From the NCBI RefSeq assembly GCF_004797125.1, contig NZ_CP038810.1, positions 1,488,001-1,552,000 of the forward strand: 64,000 nucleotides of DNA, in the 5' to 3' direction. Numbering within the stretch: position 1 is the stretch's first letter; each line of letters starts with the position of its first letter. Below the pieces are notes generated by a model. The model was not told the DNA's origin. It worked only from the letters and a program-made list of their open reading frames with translations, and made no database searches. The position numbers and the translations under genes are program-made. Source of the DNA: Flavobacterium sangjuense. GTDB taxonomy: Bacteria > Bacteroidota > Bacteroidia > Flavobacteriales > Flavobacteriaceae. This document shows, piece by piece, positions 44,796-53,159 of this stretch.

Positions 44796-46775
44796 ATGTA
44801 TAAGATACTAAAAACAGTAATAGTTTGTGCTATTTGTTTTAATTCTTATAACATTTCAGCACAGCTCAATGAGTATTTGAATTCTGAAGAAAAAAGAATA
44901 TCAAGTGCTAACCAGACCGAAGTAGAAATTCAGAAATTCATTGACAATAATTTTAACAATTATGTGTTGTCAAAAGAAGTTACTGATGATGTAATCAGAC
45001 ATCTTAGAGAAGAAGAAGAATTTAGTCAGGCAGAATTGGATAAAGCAATTCTAAACACTAAAATTTACGAATTAAGAAAGTTGTTCTTTGCCGAAAATCC
45101 GGATAAAAAAGACTTGTATTTTGCAAGACCAATGCCTGTTGCTGTGCAACAAACCTGTGTGAATGGTGATTTTGAAAATGGTACAGCTGGCTATACCTTT
45201 TGGTCTGATTCATATCCGCAACCGGCTTCGGGAACATCATTCTTTTTATCATGTGCGACACGATCGGTGCAAACCGCTTTAAATGTTGTGACACCGGCAA
45301 CCAACAATTTAAACGCAGCAGTAACTTACATTGATAATACAAGTCCTGGTTATCAGCAGTATGATCCAATGTTAGCAAGTTTAGGAGTAAACGTTCCAAC
45401 CTTGTTTGCTTCTGGCGGCGGAGGTAATAAATGTATTAAGTTAAACAATGAAATGGGATTTGGTTCCTCTGACATTACTACGGTTTCACGTTACTTTCCA
45501 ACAATAAATCAAGCAACAATTGATTTTAATTTTTCATTGGTAATGGATAATAAACCGGCACATGGACAAGATATTCAGCCTTTTTTCAGGGTTAGGGTAC
45601 TAGACCAGTTCAGTAATGTTGTTGATGAAATATGCATTGTGGCTGATCCGGACAATTGCCTGTTTAACGTAATATATGTAGCCAGCAACAGAAGGGTTCT
45701 TTATACCGATTGGATTTGTGCCCGATTGAACGTGGGTGAAATTCTGGGTCAACCCGGAACAATTGAATTTACGATAAGTGACTGTCAACCTTCGGCACAT
45801 TTTGGAACAGTTTATATTGATAATATTTGTGGTTCTATTTGCGCTTCTCCAAAACTGGGAGCTCTAAATACAAATGCAACCAATATTAATTGTCCTGATA
45901 CTGTTGCTAACACACCTTTTCAGGTTTGTGGGACTTATCAAACGCCACATAACGCCACCTTAAGTTCCATTACATTAGATATTACTCAAAACGGAACAGT
46001 TGTAGGAACATTAAGTGCGCCAACGCAGCTTACAGCGAGTACATTTTGTTTTACCGTTTTACCAAGTATGTTTGGAGCAAGCCCAACAGGAAATTTTGAA
46101 TTTGAGATTAATGCCAATTTTAATGTCAGTTGTCCCGCAGGCGCATTTATTTATACCATTTCTGACAACTCAGCCGGCGTTGGACCTGATGTGACTTTTG
46201 TAGATTGTTGTTTGTCAACATTAACATTGGCATCTCCTTCAGATGACCTTAGTAATTTGGCAACAGTAGCTGTAAAAAAGAAGGAAAGGTCAGATTGGAT
46301 TAAGGCAGCAAATATAGTATCCGTCGGAGACAATGTTTTGTCAAATGGAGTGGTGTATCATGCTTCAAATTATGTCGAGCTAAATCCGGGTTTTGAAGCC
46401 GCTTTAGGTGCGCAGTTTTCAGCTTACCCTGAAGGTTGTACTTCAAATTTTCTATATAAAACTCAGCCGCCAAATGCAAATCCGAGAGGTGATGAACCTC
46501 CAAGTGTTGACGAAACTGTCAACCTGATAAAAGTGTCAAAAGATTTTGCCATAGTGCCAAACCCGTCAAGCAGCACTATAGAGATTATAATGAAAGACGC
46601 TAAATTCAATAAGGTTAGCATTACGACTATTGATGGTAAGATTGTAGACGAGCGAAATGTTGAAAAAACAGATATAACCATGATTGATGTGAGCCGCTAT
46701 GCCAATGGTATTTACATAATAAATGTCACCGCTGAAGACGGAAAATTATACACCAAAAAATTAATTAAGAATTAG
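44796..46775 (+). CDS. T9SS type-A cargo protein, surface protein partner of the adhesin
   Basis: A 659-residue protein with a signal peptide (MYKILKTVIVCAICFNSYNISAQ). The N-terminal part (about 25-110) is charged and helical; the middle has Cys-rich beta domains (CVNGDFENGTAGYTFW, VYIDNICGSICASP). A 3-Coated-like stretch SNGVVYHASNYVELNPGFEAALGAQFSAY precedes the T9SS type-A sorting domain at about 575-659: IVPNPSSSTIEI, KVSITTIDGKIVDE, YANGIYIINV, KKLIKN. The gene follows the adhesin gene by one base, so the two products are likely made together. Confidence 0.92.
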   Translation: MYKILKTVIVCAICFNSYNISAQLNEYLNSEEKRISSANQTEVEIQKFIDNNFNNYVLSKEVTDDVIRHLREEEEFSQAELDKAILNTKIYELRKLFFAENPDKKDLYFARPMPVAVQQTCVNGDFENGTAGYTFWSDSYPQPASGTSFFLSCATRSVQTALNVVTPATNNLNAAVTYIDNTSPGYQQYDPMLASLGVNVPTLFASGGGGNKCIKLNNEMGFGSSDITTVSRYFPTINQATIDFNFSLVMDNKPAHGQDIQPFFRVRVLDQFSNVVDEICIVADPDNCLFNVIYVASNRRVLYTDWICARLNVGEILGQPGTIEFTISDCQPSAHFGTVYIDNICGSICASPKLGALNTNATNINCPDTVANTPFQVCGTYQTPHNATLSSITLDITQNGTVVGTLSAPTQLTASTFCFTVLPSMFGASPTGNFEFEINANFNVSCPAGAFIYTISDNSAGVGPDVTFVDCCLSTLTLASPSDDLSNLATVAVKKKERSDWIKAANIVSVGDNVLSNGVVYHASNYVELNPGFEAALGAQFSAYPEGCTSNFLYKTQPPNANPRGDEPPSVDETVNLIKVSKDFAIVPNPSSSTIEIIMKDAKFNKVSITTIDGKIVDERNVEKTDITMIDVSRYANGIYIINVTAEDGKLYTKKLIKN

Positions 46776-46806
46776 AATACTACCATTAAGATATTTTTAA
46801 ATGAAG

Positions 46807-46836
46807 AAAGCTTCTCGTAACTGAGGAGCTTTTTTT
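46807..46836 (+). terminator. Rho-independent terminator of the adhesin operon
   Basis: AAAGCTTCTC pairs with GAGGAGCTTT (10 bp, one G-T) followed by a T run. Confidence 0.85.
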
Positions 46837-46897
46837 ATGAAATCATTAAATTAAAAACTTAAAACTAAGAATAATTTATAATTCGACTTGCTTTCTA

Positions 46898-46905
46898 TAT
46901 ATTTG
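46898..46905 (+). promoter_or_regulatory. -7 promoter box of the amidinotransferase operon
   Basis: TATATTTG, 21 bases before the ATG at 46927. It lies downstream of an in-frame TTG at 46888, which therefore cannot be the start. Confidence 0.6.
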
Positions 46906-46926
46906 CTAATTGCCAAAAGCTATTTT

Positions 46927-47841
46927 ATGCTACAATTAAATGTAAAAAACGAAACATCACGACTACGAGCAGTTGTGCTCGGTTCAGCAATAAATAATGG
47001 TCCAACACCCAAAGCGGATGAAGCCTATGATCCAAAATCTTTAGAACATATTCTCGCCGGAACCTATCCTGTCGAAGCCGATATGGTCAAAGAAATGGAA
47101 GCTTTTAATCAGGTTTTTCAAAAATATGATGTAAAAGTCTTTCGTCCGAAAATGATTGAAAACTACAATCAGATTTTTACCCGAGACATTGGTTTTGTGA
47201 TTGATGATATTTTTATAAAAGCTAATATTCTTCCGGATCGAGAGCGCGAATTAGACGCTATTCAATATATCATTGACCAAATAGATCCGGCAAAAGTGGT
47301 TCGTCCACCCGAAGAAGTGCATATTGAAGGTGGTGATGTTATGCTTTGGAACGATTATATTTTTATCGGAACATATAAAGGTTCTGACTATAAAGATTAC
47401 ATCACGGCACGAACAAATATGCAAGGTGTAAACTATATCAAAGCCTTATTTCCAAACAGAAAAGTCAAAGAGTTCGATTTAGTAAAATCAAAAATTGAAG
47501 CTCGAGACAATGCATTGCATCTTGATTGTTGCTTTCAGCCTGTCGGAAAAGATAAAGGAATAATTTATAAAAGCGGTTTCCGTGAAGAGTCGGATTATGT
47601 TTTTTTGGTCAAGCTTTTTGGCAAAGAAAATCTATTCCACATTACTCGTGAAGAAATGTATGATATGAATTCCAATGTGTTTTCTATTGCTGAAAACGTA
47701 GTGGTTTCTGAACAAAAATTTACAAGATTAAACAATTGGCTTCGCGATAACGGATTCATCGTTGAAGAAATACCGTATGCCGAAATAGCAAAGCAAGAAG
47801 GACTTTTGCGTTGTTCAACTTTACCACTAATTAGAGACTAA
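46927..47841 (+). CDS. Amidinotransferase/dimethylarginine dimethylaminohydrolase-family protein
   Basis: A 304-residue pentein-fold enzyme. I use the ATG at 46927 because the promoter box lies upstream of it and downstream of a TTG at 46888. Catalytic features: IEGGDVMLWND (acidic residues), a His in ALHLDCCFQP, and the nucleophile Cys296 in LLRCSTLPL. The family acts on guanidino groups (arginine, methylarginine) to give citrulline or transfers the amidino group. The next gene, ctlX, breaks down citrulline, so an arginine-to-citrulline role is attractive but inferred. The ctlX gene starts 1 base downstream. Confidence 0.85.
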   Translation: MLQLNVKNETSRLRAVVLGSAINNGPTPKADEAYDPKSLEHILAGTYPVEADMVKEMEAFNQVFQKYDVKVFRPKMIENYNQIFTRDIGFVIDDIFIKANILPDRERELDAIQYIIDQIDPAKVVRPPEEVHIEGGDVMLWNDYIFIGTYKGSDYKDYITARTNMQGVNYIKALFPNRKVKEFDLVKSKIEARDNALHLDCCFQPVGKDKGIIYKSGFREESDYVFLVKLFGKENLFHITREEMYDMNSNVFSIAENVVVSEQKFTRLNNWLRDNGFIVEEIPYAEIAKQEGLLRCSTLPLIRD

Positions 47842-47842
47842 A

Positions 47843-48778
47843 ATGAAACAAACTACCAACTCCATATTGATGATTCGTCCGGTTGCTTTTCGCATGAACG
47901 AACAAACGGCGGTGAATAATTATTACCAAAAAGTACTTGATGGACTTTCGCCTGAAACGGTTAATGCCAAAGCGCAAAAAGAGTTTGATACTTTTGTTGC
48001 CAAGTTGCGAAAAGTAGGCGTAAACGTTACTGTTGTTGAAGATACATTAGAACCAAACACACCGGACAGCATTTTTCCAAACAACTGGATTTCATTTCAC
48101 GAAAGTGGCGATGTAGCTTTGTATCCAATGTTTGCCGAAAATCGTCGTGCCGAAAGAAGAGAAGATATTCTCGACATACTTGAAGATGAAGGTTTTCAGA
48201 TTAACCAAATAGTAGATTATACTTCGGCTGAAGAGGACAATGTTTTCCTCGAAGGAACAGGAAGTTTACTATTAGACAGAGAAAACGGAAAAGCCTATTG
48301 TGCGCTTTCTCCAAGAGCTGACGAGGAAGTTATGATTGAGTTTTGTGAAGATTTCGAATTAACTCCGGTTATTTTCGAAGCGTTTCAAACCGTAAATGGC
48401 GAACGAAAACTGATTTATCATACCAACGTGATGATGTGTCTTGGCGATACATTTGCCGTAATTTGTGCCGATTGTATCGATGACAAAAAAGAGCGCAAAA
48501 TGGTTTTAGATAGCCTTCGAGGTGATGACAAAGAAATCATCTTAATAACCGAAGACCAAGTGAATAATTTTGCAGGAAACATGCTTGAAGTAAAAGGGAA
48601 AAACGACGAACGTTTTCTGGTAATGAGCGAATCAGCATATAAAAGCTTGACCAAAAAACAAATTGCACAACTCGAAGCACACGTCGAAATAATTCATTCC
48701 AGTTTAGATACAATTGAAGCCTGTGGCGGCGGAAGTGCACGCTGCATGATGGCAGAAATTTTTCTTCCGAAAAATTAA
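47843..48778 (+). CDS. ctlX: Citrulline utilisation hydrolase CtlX-like
   Basis: A 311-residue pentein-fold hydrolase. The N-terminus (SILMIRPVAFRMNEQTAVNNYYQ), PDSIFPNNWISFH, EGTGSLLLDR and the end ACGGGSARCMMAEIF (nucleophile Cys301) match the CtlX family, described in Francisella as a citrulline ureidase. Together with the preceding amidinotransferase-family protein it could pass arginine through citrulline to ornithine. The 1-base spacing supports co-expression. No terminator of the usual type follows; the repeat-filled gap may serve. Confidence 0.85.
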   Translation: MKQTTNSILMIRPVAFRMNEQTAVNNYYQKVLDGLSPETVNAKAQKEFDTFVAKLRKVGVNVTVVEDTLEPNTPDSIFPNNWISFHESGDVALYPMFAENRRAERREDILDILEDEGFQINQIVDYTSAEEDNVFLEGTGSLLLDRENGKAYCALSPRADEEVMIEFCEDFELTPVIFEAFQTVNGERKLIYHTNVMMCLGDTFAVICADCIDDKKERKMVLDSLRGDDKEIILITEDQVNNFAGNMLEVKGKNDERFLVMSESAYKSLTKKQIAQLEAHVEIIHSSLDTIEACGGGSARCMMAEIFLPKN

Positions 48779-48780
48779 TT

Positions 48781-48870
48781 ATGAATTATAAGTTATGAGT
48801 CATGAGTTGCAATTTAGCTCATAATTAGCTCCGCTCAGTTCGACTTTCAGTCTCGGGTTATAACTTATAA
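48781..48870. repeat. Repeat-filled convergent intergenic region with inverted ends
   Basis: TTATAAGTTAT (48786-48796) and ATAACTTATAA (48860-48870) form a perfect 11-bp inverted repeat enclosing related ATGAG/CTCAT strings and the GC-rich block GCTCCGCTCAGTTCGACTTTCAGTC. The whole 92-bp gap between ctlX and marC consists of this element, which recalls a small non-autonomous or REP-like element. Confidence 0.6.
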
Positions 48871-49497
48871 CTAAATCCCTCGGATGATGCTCAAAACCGA
48901 ACTAATAATATATTGAATTCCGATAGCGATTGTTAGGAATCCAACAATTCTCGAAATCGCTACAATTCCGGAAGCACCAAGATATTTTGCCAAATAATGA
49001 GCACTGCGCAGTATGATATAAATTAAAATCGATACCACTAAAATAGCCAGGCAGGAAAAAGCAATTTCAGCAGTAGTTTCATGATGTTCCTGATAATATG
49101 CAATTAATAGTGATATCGAACCTGGACCTGCGAGCATGGGCATTGCCAATGGTGTCAACGCAATATCGTTTCTGTTTTCGATGTCTTCCTGTACTTTTTT
49201 GTTGATTCCTTTATTTTTACTGAAGTTTCCATTCAGCAGCCCAAACCCCGAACTGGCAATGATAATTCCCCCTGCAATTCGTAGTGCGGTAATGGTGATG
49301 CCAAAAAACTCTAAAACATACTGCCCAATGAAGAAAGAAATAATCAGTATTACAAAAACATTAAAACCTGTCCAAATTGCCACGCGAGCGCGTTCTTTCT
49401 TTGTGTAATCCTGTGTCAGGCCAACAAATATCGGTACAGTTCCAATTGGATTCAGTACCGAAAAAAGTGCCGCGAATAGAAAGACAAATATCTCCAT
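48871..49497 (-). CDS. MarC-family integral membrane protein
   Basis: A 208-residue protein with six hydrophobic helices: MEIFVFLFAALFSVLNPIGTVPIFVGLT, then LTPLAMPMLAGPGSISLLIAYY, matching the MarC/UPF0056 family. The function of the family is unclear; early claims of antibiotic efflux were not upheld, as far as I recall. I take ATG 49497; an in-frame TTG at 49512 lies inside the -7 promoter box. It is transcribed divergently from the CoA-binding protein gene. Confidence 0.9.
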   Translation of the reverse strand: MEIFVFLFAALFSVLNPIGTVPIFVGLTQDYTKKERARVAIWTGFNVFVILIISFFIGQYVLEFFGITITALRIAGGIIIASSGFGLLNGNFSKNKGINKKVQEDIENRNDIALTPLAMPMLAGPGSISLLIAYYQEHHETTAEIAFSCLAILVVSILIYIILRSAHYLAKYLGASGIVAISRIVGFLTIAIGIQYIISSVLSIIRGI

Positions 49498-49509
49498 AGT
49501 TTTTTTTGG

Positions 49510-49517
49510 CAAAGGTA
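49510..49517 (-). promoter_or_regulatory. -7 promoter box of the marC-like gene
   Basis: TACCTTTG on the minus strand, 12 bases before the ATG at 49497. It matches the consensus and overlaps a false TTG start. Confidence 0.55.
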
Positions 49518-49584
49518 AATCGGGAGTTTCACTTTAATTATTAAATAGAAGTTAAATAAACCTACCGAAATATAAAGTTACCAT

Positions 49585-49592
49585 TATCTTTG
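49585..49592 (+). promoter_or_regulatory. -7 promoter box of the CoA-binding protein gene
   Basis: TATCTTTG, 18 bases before the ATG at 49611. It overlaps a false in-frame TTG start. Confidence 0.55.
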
Positions 49593-49610
49593 ATACCAAG
49601 AAATGAAATC

Positions 49611-49976
49611 ATGAAAAACAAAAAAACAGTAGTGCTGGGCGCAACAACAAAACCAGAAAAATATGCCTACATAGCAATCAATAAATTAGTAGAAAAAGGG
49701 CATAGTGTTTTAGCAATTGGGCAAAATGCAGGAGAAGTTGCCGGCGTTAAAATTCATACCAAACAAATTCCACTTGCGAATATTGATACCGTGACTTTGT
49801 ACTTAAATCCGAAGCGTCAGGTAGATTATTATAACTACATCATCGAAACCAAACCAAAACGCGTCATCTTCAATCCGGGAACGGAAAACCCACAGTTTTA
49901 TCAACTGTTGCAAAGCAATGGTATTAAAGTGGAAGTAGCGTGTACGTTGGTTTTATTGGCTACAAATCAGTACTAG
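49611..49976 (+). CDS. CoA-binding (Rossmann) domain protein
   Basis: A 121-residue cytosolic protein starting MKNKKTVVLGATTKPEKYAYIAINKLVEKGHSV. The VVLGATTKPEKY loop is the nucleotide-binding start of the CoA_binding_2 family, and FNPGTENPQFYQLLQSNGIKVEVACTLVLL is the family end with the conserved Cys. It is a small stand-alone gene divergent from marC. Its biological role is unknown. Its TAG stop overlaps the first base of a dispersed repeat. Confidence 0.88.
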   Translation: MKNKKTVVLGATTKPEKYAYIAINKLVEKGHSVLAIGQNAGEVAGVKIHTKQIPLANIDTVTLYLNPKRQVDYYNYIIETKPKRVIFNPGTENPQFYQLLQSNGIKVEVACTLVLLATNQY

Positions 49977-50005
49977 TCATTGCGAGGAACGAAGCAATCT
50001 CATCC
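49976..50005. repeat. Dispersed repeat GTCATTGCGAGGAACGAAGC
   Basis: The string GTCATTGCGAGGAACGAAGCAATCTCATCC begins on the stop codon of the CoA-binding gene and fills most of the short gap to the symporter gene. From memory, this string is scattered between genes of many bacteria. Only one copy is in this window. Confidence 0.5.
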
Positions 50006-50010
50006 TTTTT

Positions 50011-51507
50011 TTAAAATTTAGTTTGACTTGTCGCCGGTTTACTAATCATCAATAACCCAAGGAAAGTAATCAATCCGTTTACGATTATCAGTTCGTTATC
50101 GATTACATAATTCCCAAAAAGCGCAGCTGAATTTTTGCTAATCAAAAAGCAAATCGCTGGCGAAAGCAGGCAAATGAAAGGTACAAACTTATCGTGCACT
50201 GTTTTCGATTTCATAAACAATCCAAAAGCATACAATCCTAAAAGTGGTCCATACGTATAACTCGCCACTTTAAAAATCATCGTAACTACGGATTTGTCAT
50301 TCAGCGAATTGAAAATTATAATGACCAAAAACATTAGTGCTGAAAACCCAACATGAACGAAATGACGTGTTCTGACTATGTTGGGTTTGTTCTGATTTTC
50401 GGTTTTATCCATTCCTAAAAAATCGACGCAAAAAGAAGTTGTCAATGCGGTCAAAGCCGAATCAGTTGTAGCAAATGTAGCGGCGGTTAAACCCAATAAA
50501 AAGATGATAGCCGGAACAATACTCAAATGTTTAAAGGCAATTTCGGGAAATAAATAATCGGTTCTTGCCACGCCGTCAACCATTGGAATTGCAATGCCAT
50601 TTTTCTCGGCATACAAGTACAACAAAGCACCAACACTCAAAAAGAAAATATTGATAATCACAAAAACGGTAGTAAACGTAAACATGTTTTTTTGCGCTTC
50701 GTCTATGTTTTTGCAGCTCAGATTCTTTTGCATCAAATCCTGGTCAAGTCCAACCATTGCAATGGTTACAAATATTCCACCCAGAATTTGTTTTAGCACA
50801 AAGTTGCCTTTCAGATAATCTTCATAGAAAAACACTTTAGAATAATTGCTGTTTTTCACGGCTTCAAAAGCTTCAACGGCACCAAAATCCAAACTATGGC
50901 AAACAAAAATTATCGTCAGAAAAACAGAAGAAACCAGGAAGAAAGTTTGTAACGTATCGGTAATGATAATCGTTTTTAATCCGCCACGATAGGTGTAGGC
51001 AAAGATTAATCCGAGTGAAATCAAAACCGTTAAAGCAAACGGAACATCAAACGCATCAAATACATAACGTTGCAAAACAATCACCACCAAATACAATCGA
51101 AAAGAAGAACCAATGGTTCTGCTGATTAAGAAAATAGTAGCTGCAGTTTTATAACTAATAACACCCAAGCGCTGTTCGATATAACTATAAATCGATGTCA
51201 GATTCATGCGGTAATAGAGTGGAAGCAGGACTTTGGCAATGATTATAAAACCAAGGGCATTTCCGAGAACAAACTGAAAATATTTGAACTGTAAATCGGG
51301 ATTTCCAACTTCACCCGGAACCGAGATAAAAGTCACGCCAGACAAGGCAGTTCCTATCATTCCGAAGGCAACCAAATACCATTTTGAGTTTTTATTGGCT
51401 TTGAAAAAGGTATCATTGTCGGAGCTTTTTTTGCTGACCAAATTGGAAATCAAAATCAATAATCCAAAATAAATAACGATGATAATAAGAATGGTTGTTG
51501 GCGACAT
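50011..51507 (-). CDS. Sodium:solute symporter family transporter
   Basis: A 498-residue inner-membrane protein with about 13 helices of the SSS (LeuT-fold) family. FGMIGTALSGVTFISVPG is the helix-1 region, FAYTYRGGLKTIIITDTLQTFFLV is the characteristic middle part, and GLTAATFATTDSALTALTTSFCVDFLG is the helix-8 part with the Ser/Thr residues of the sodium site. It imports an organic solute with Na+; the substrate cannot be read. It is a single gene, convergent to the CoA-binding gene and divergent from recR. Confidence 0.93.
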   Translation of the reverse strand: MSPTTILIIIVIYFGLLILISNLVSKKSSDNDTFFKANKNSKWYLVAFGMIGTALSGVTFISVPGEVGNPDLQFKYFQFVLGNALGFIIIAKVLLPLYYRMNLTSIYSYIEQRLGVISYKTAATIFLISRTIGSSFRLYLVVIVLQRYVFDAFDVPFALTVLISLGLIFAYTYRGGLKTIIITDTLQTFFLVSSVFLTIIFVCHSLDFGAVEAFEAVKNSNYSKVFFYEDYLKGNFVLKQILGGIFVTIAMVGLDQDLMQKNLSCKNIDEAQKNMFTFTTVFVIINIFFLSVGALLYLYAEKNGIAIPMVDGVARTDYLFPEIAFKHLSIVPAIIFLLGLTAATFATTDSALTALTTSFCVDFLGMDKTENQNKPNIVRTRHFVHVGFSALMFLVIIIFNSLNDKSVVTMIFKVASYTYGPLLGLYAFGLFMKSKTVHDKFVPFICLLSPAICFLISKNSAALFGNYVIDNELIIVNGLITFLGLLMISKPATSQTKF

Positions 51508-51550
51508 AATTTAGGTTTTTAGTGTTGCCAAATTAGTGAAAATTGTGGAT

Positions 51551-51578
51551 GTGGTTATTTGGTTATTTGGTTATTTGT
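51551..51578. repeat. Intergenic GGTTATTTG tandem repeat
   Basis: Three tandem GGTTATTTG units in the symporter-recR gap. The 17-mer TGGTTATTTGGTTATTT is shared with 5761-5777 inside the methyltransferase gene. Confidence 0.7.
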
Positions 51579-51650
51579 GAAGAAAGATGTGTTAATAACA
51601 ATTATATTTCTAACATTCTAAAATTCTAACAATCTAATGGTCTAATTTGC

Positions 51651-51658
51651 TACTTTTG
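51651..51658 (+). promoter_or_regulatory. -7 promoter box of recR
   Basis: TACTTTTG is followed by only CCTC before the recR ATG at 51663, as in fur. No -33 TTG is seen. Confidence 0.65.
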
Positions 51659-51662
51659 CCTC

Positions 51663-52283
51663 ATGGAATTTTCTTCAAAATTGCTTGAAAAAGCTGTAAA
51701 CGAAATGGCGCAACTACCCGGAATTGGAAAGCGGACTGCTTTGCGATTGGTTTTGCATTTGCTGAAACAGCCATCAGAGCAAACCCAATTTTTATCACAA
51801 GCGCTGACAACTATGCGTGAGGAGATTAAGTTTTGCAGCAGTTGTCACAACATTTCTGATGTTGAAGTCTGTGAAATTTGCAATAATCCCAACAGAAATC
51901 ATAAAATTATTTGCGTAGTAGAAGATGTTCGCGATGTTATGGCGATTGAAAACACCAATCAGTTTAAAGGAATTTATCATGTTTTAGGCGGAAAAATTTC
52001 TCCGATTGACGGCGTTGGTCCAAGTCAATTAAACATAGATTCGTTGGTAGAAAAAGTAAAATCAGGAGAAATTGAAGAATTGATTTTTGCGTTAAGCTCA
52101 ACAATGGAAGGCGATACGACAAACTTTTATATCTTCAAAAGAATCAAAGATTATTCGATAAAAACATCCACTATTGCCAGAGGAATTGCCGTTGGCGATG
52201 AATTAGAATATGCCGATGAAGTTACTTTGGGACGAAGTATTTTGAACCGAGTACCTTTTGAAAATACCCTAAAAAATATATAA
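51663..52283 (+). CDS. recR: Recombination mediator protein RecR
   Basis: A 206-residue protein that with RecO/RecF loads RecA at gaps. The helix-hairpin-helix LPGIGKRTA begins at residue 18, as in E. coli RecR (17 residues precede it), so the ATG at 51663 is right. The zinc motif is [17 protein letters not shown] (four Cys), followed by the TOPRIM part ([40 protein letters not shown]). It is a complete, normal gene whose transcript may start at or next to the ATG. Confidence 0.97.
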   Translation: MEFSSKLLEKAVNEMAQLPGIGKRTALRLVLHLLKQPSEQTQFLSQALTTMREEIKFCSSCHNISDVEVCEICNNPNRNHKIICVVEDVRDVMAIENTNQFKGIYHVLGGKISPIDGVGPSQLNIDSLVEKVKSGEIEELIFALSSTMEGDTTNFYIFKRIKDYSIKTSTIARGIAVGDELEYADEVTLGRSILNRVPFENTLKNI

Positions 52284-52306
52284 CAAAATAATAGCAGACT
52301 ACATTT

Positions 52307-52335
52307 TTGTAATTAGAATTGAAAAACTATCTTTG
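52307..52335 (+). promoter_or_regulatory. Promoter of the capsule operon (TTG-N18-TATCTTTG)
   Basis: TTG (52307-52309) and TATCTTTG (52328-52335) are 18 bases apart, 24 bases before the ATG at 52360. A TTG start 9 codons upstream falls inside the box and is rejected. Confidence 0.7.
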
Positions 52336-52359
52336 TTTGCTAATTTTTTATTTAAAATA

Positions 52360-53148
52360 ATGAACAAACCCAAAATATATTTACTACTACTGCTGAGCGT
52401 TTTAGTTACTTCCTGCATATCAAAAAAACAGTTGATTTATTTACAAGGTGAAAAAAGTGCTGCCAATGAGGTAGTTACCCCTTCAAATCAGAATCCTTAT
52501 CGACTCCAGACAAATGACATTTTGAGCATTACAATAAAAGCCATAGATCCTAAATTGGTTGAAATATTTAATAGTTTAAATGTGCAAATAGGTGGAACTG
52601 TTAATGAACAAAGTAGTTACTTTACTGGTTATTCGGTTGATGATCATGGTAATATCAGATTGCCAATACTTGGAGAAATGAATGTTTTAGGATTTACTGT
52701 TGAAGAAGTTAGAATTAAAATTGAAAAGATACTTTTAGAAAAATATTTTAAAGAGGAAGCTGGTATTTATGTTGTTGTGAAATTAGCCGGTTTTAAATAT
52801 ACTATAAATGGCGAAGTTGCCAGTACAGGAACAAAAACATTGTATCAGGACAAGGTAAATATAATGGAGGCTATTGCTAACTCGGGTGATATTGCACTTA
52901 CAGGGGACAGAAAAGATGTAAAAGTAATAAGAAGATTTCCACATGGTAATGAAACTTTTAGTATTGATTTGACAGATGCAAATGCTGTTAATTCACCGGC
53001 TTTTAATCTACAACCAAACGATTATATATTGGTTAATCCATTGAAAGAAAAAACATGGGGAACCGGAAAAACGGGAATAGAGTCGCTGTCTACTATTATT
53101 ACGCTATTGTCATTAGCAACAACAACTTATTTGCTACTTAGAAATTAA
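52360..53148 (+). CDS. wza: Polysaccharide export outer-membrane lipoprotein (Wza-like)
   Basis: A 262-residue lipoprotein. The signal MNKPKIYLLLLLSVLVTSC ends in a lipobox Cys. YRLQTNDILSITIKA is the polysaccharide export domain, and YVVVKLAGFKYTINGEVASTGTKTLYQDKVNIMEAIANSGD is the SLBB-like part. A C-terminal hydrophobic stretch (TIITLLSLATTTYLLL) is odd for a classical Wza and may be a membrane anchor. It would form the outer-membrane outlet for the polymer whose synthesis is driven by the Wzc-like protein encoded 12 bases downstream. Confidence 0.9.
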   Translation: MNKPKIYLLLLLSVLVTSCISKKQLIYLQGEKSAANEVVTPSNQNPYRLQTNDILSITIKAIDPKLVEIFNSLNVQIGGTVNEQSSYFTGYSVDDHGNIRLPILGEMNVLGFTVEEVRIKIEKILLEKYFKEEAGIYVVVKLAGFKYTINGEVASTGTKTLYQDKVNIMEAIANSGDIALTGDRKDVKVIRRFPHGNETFSIDLTDANAVNSPAFNLQPNDYILVNPLKEKTWGTGKTGIESLSTIITLLSLATTTYLLLRN

Positions 53149-53159
53149 CACCATTTTTC

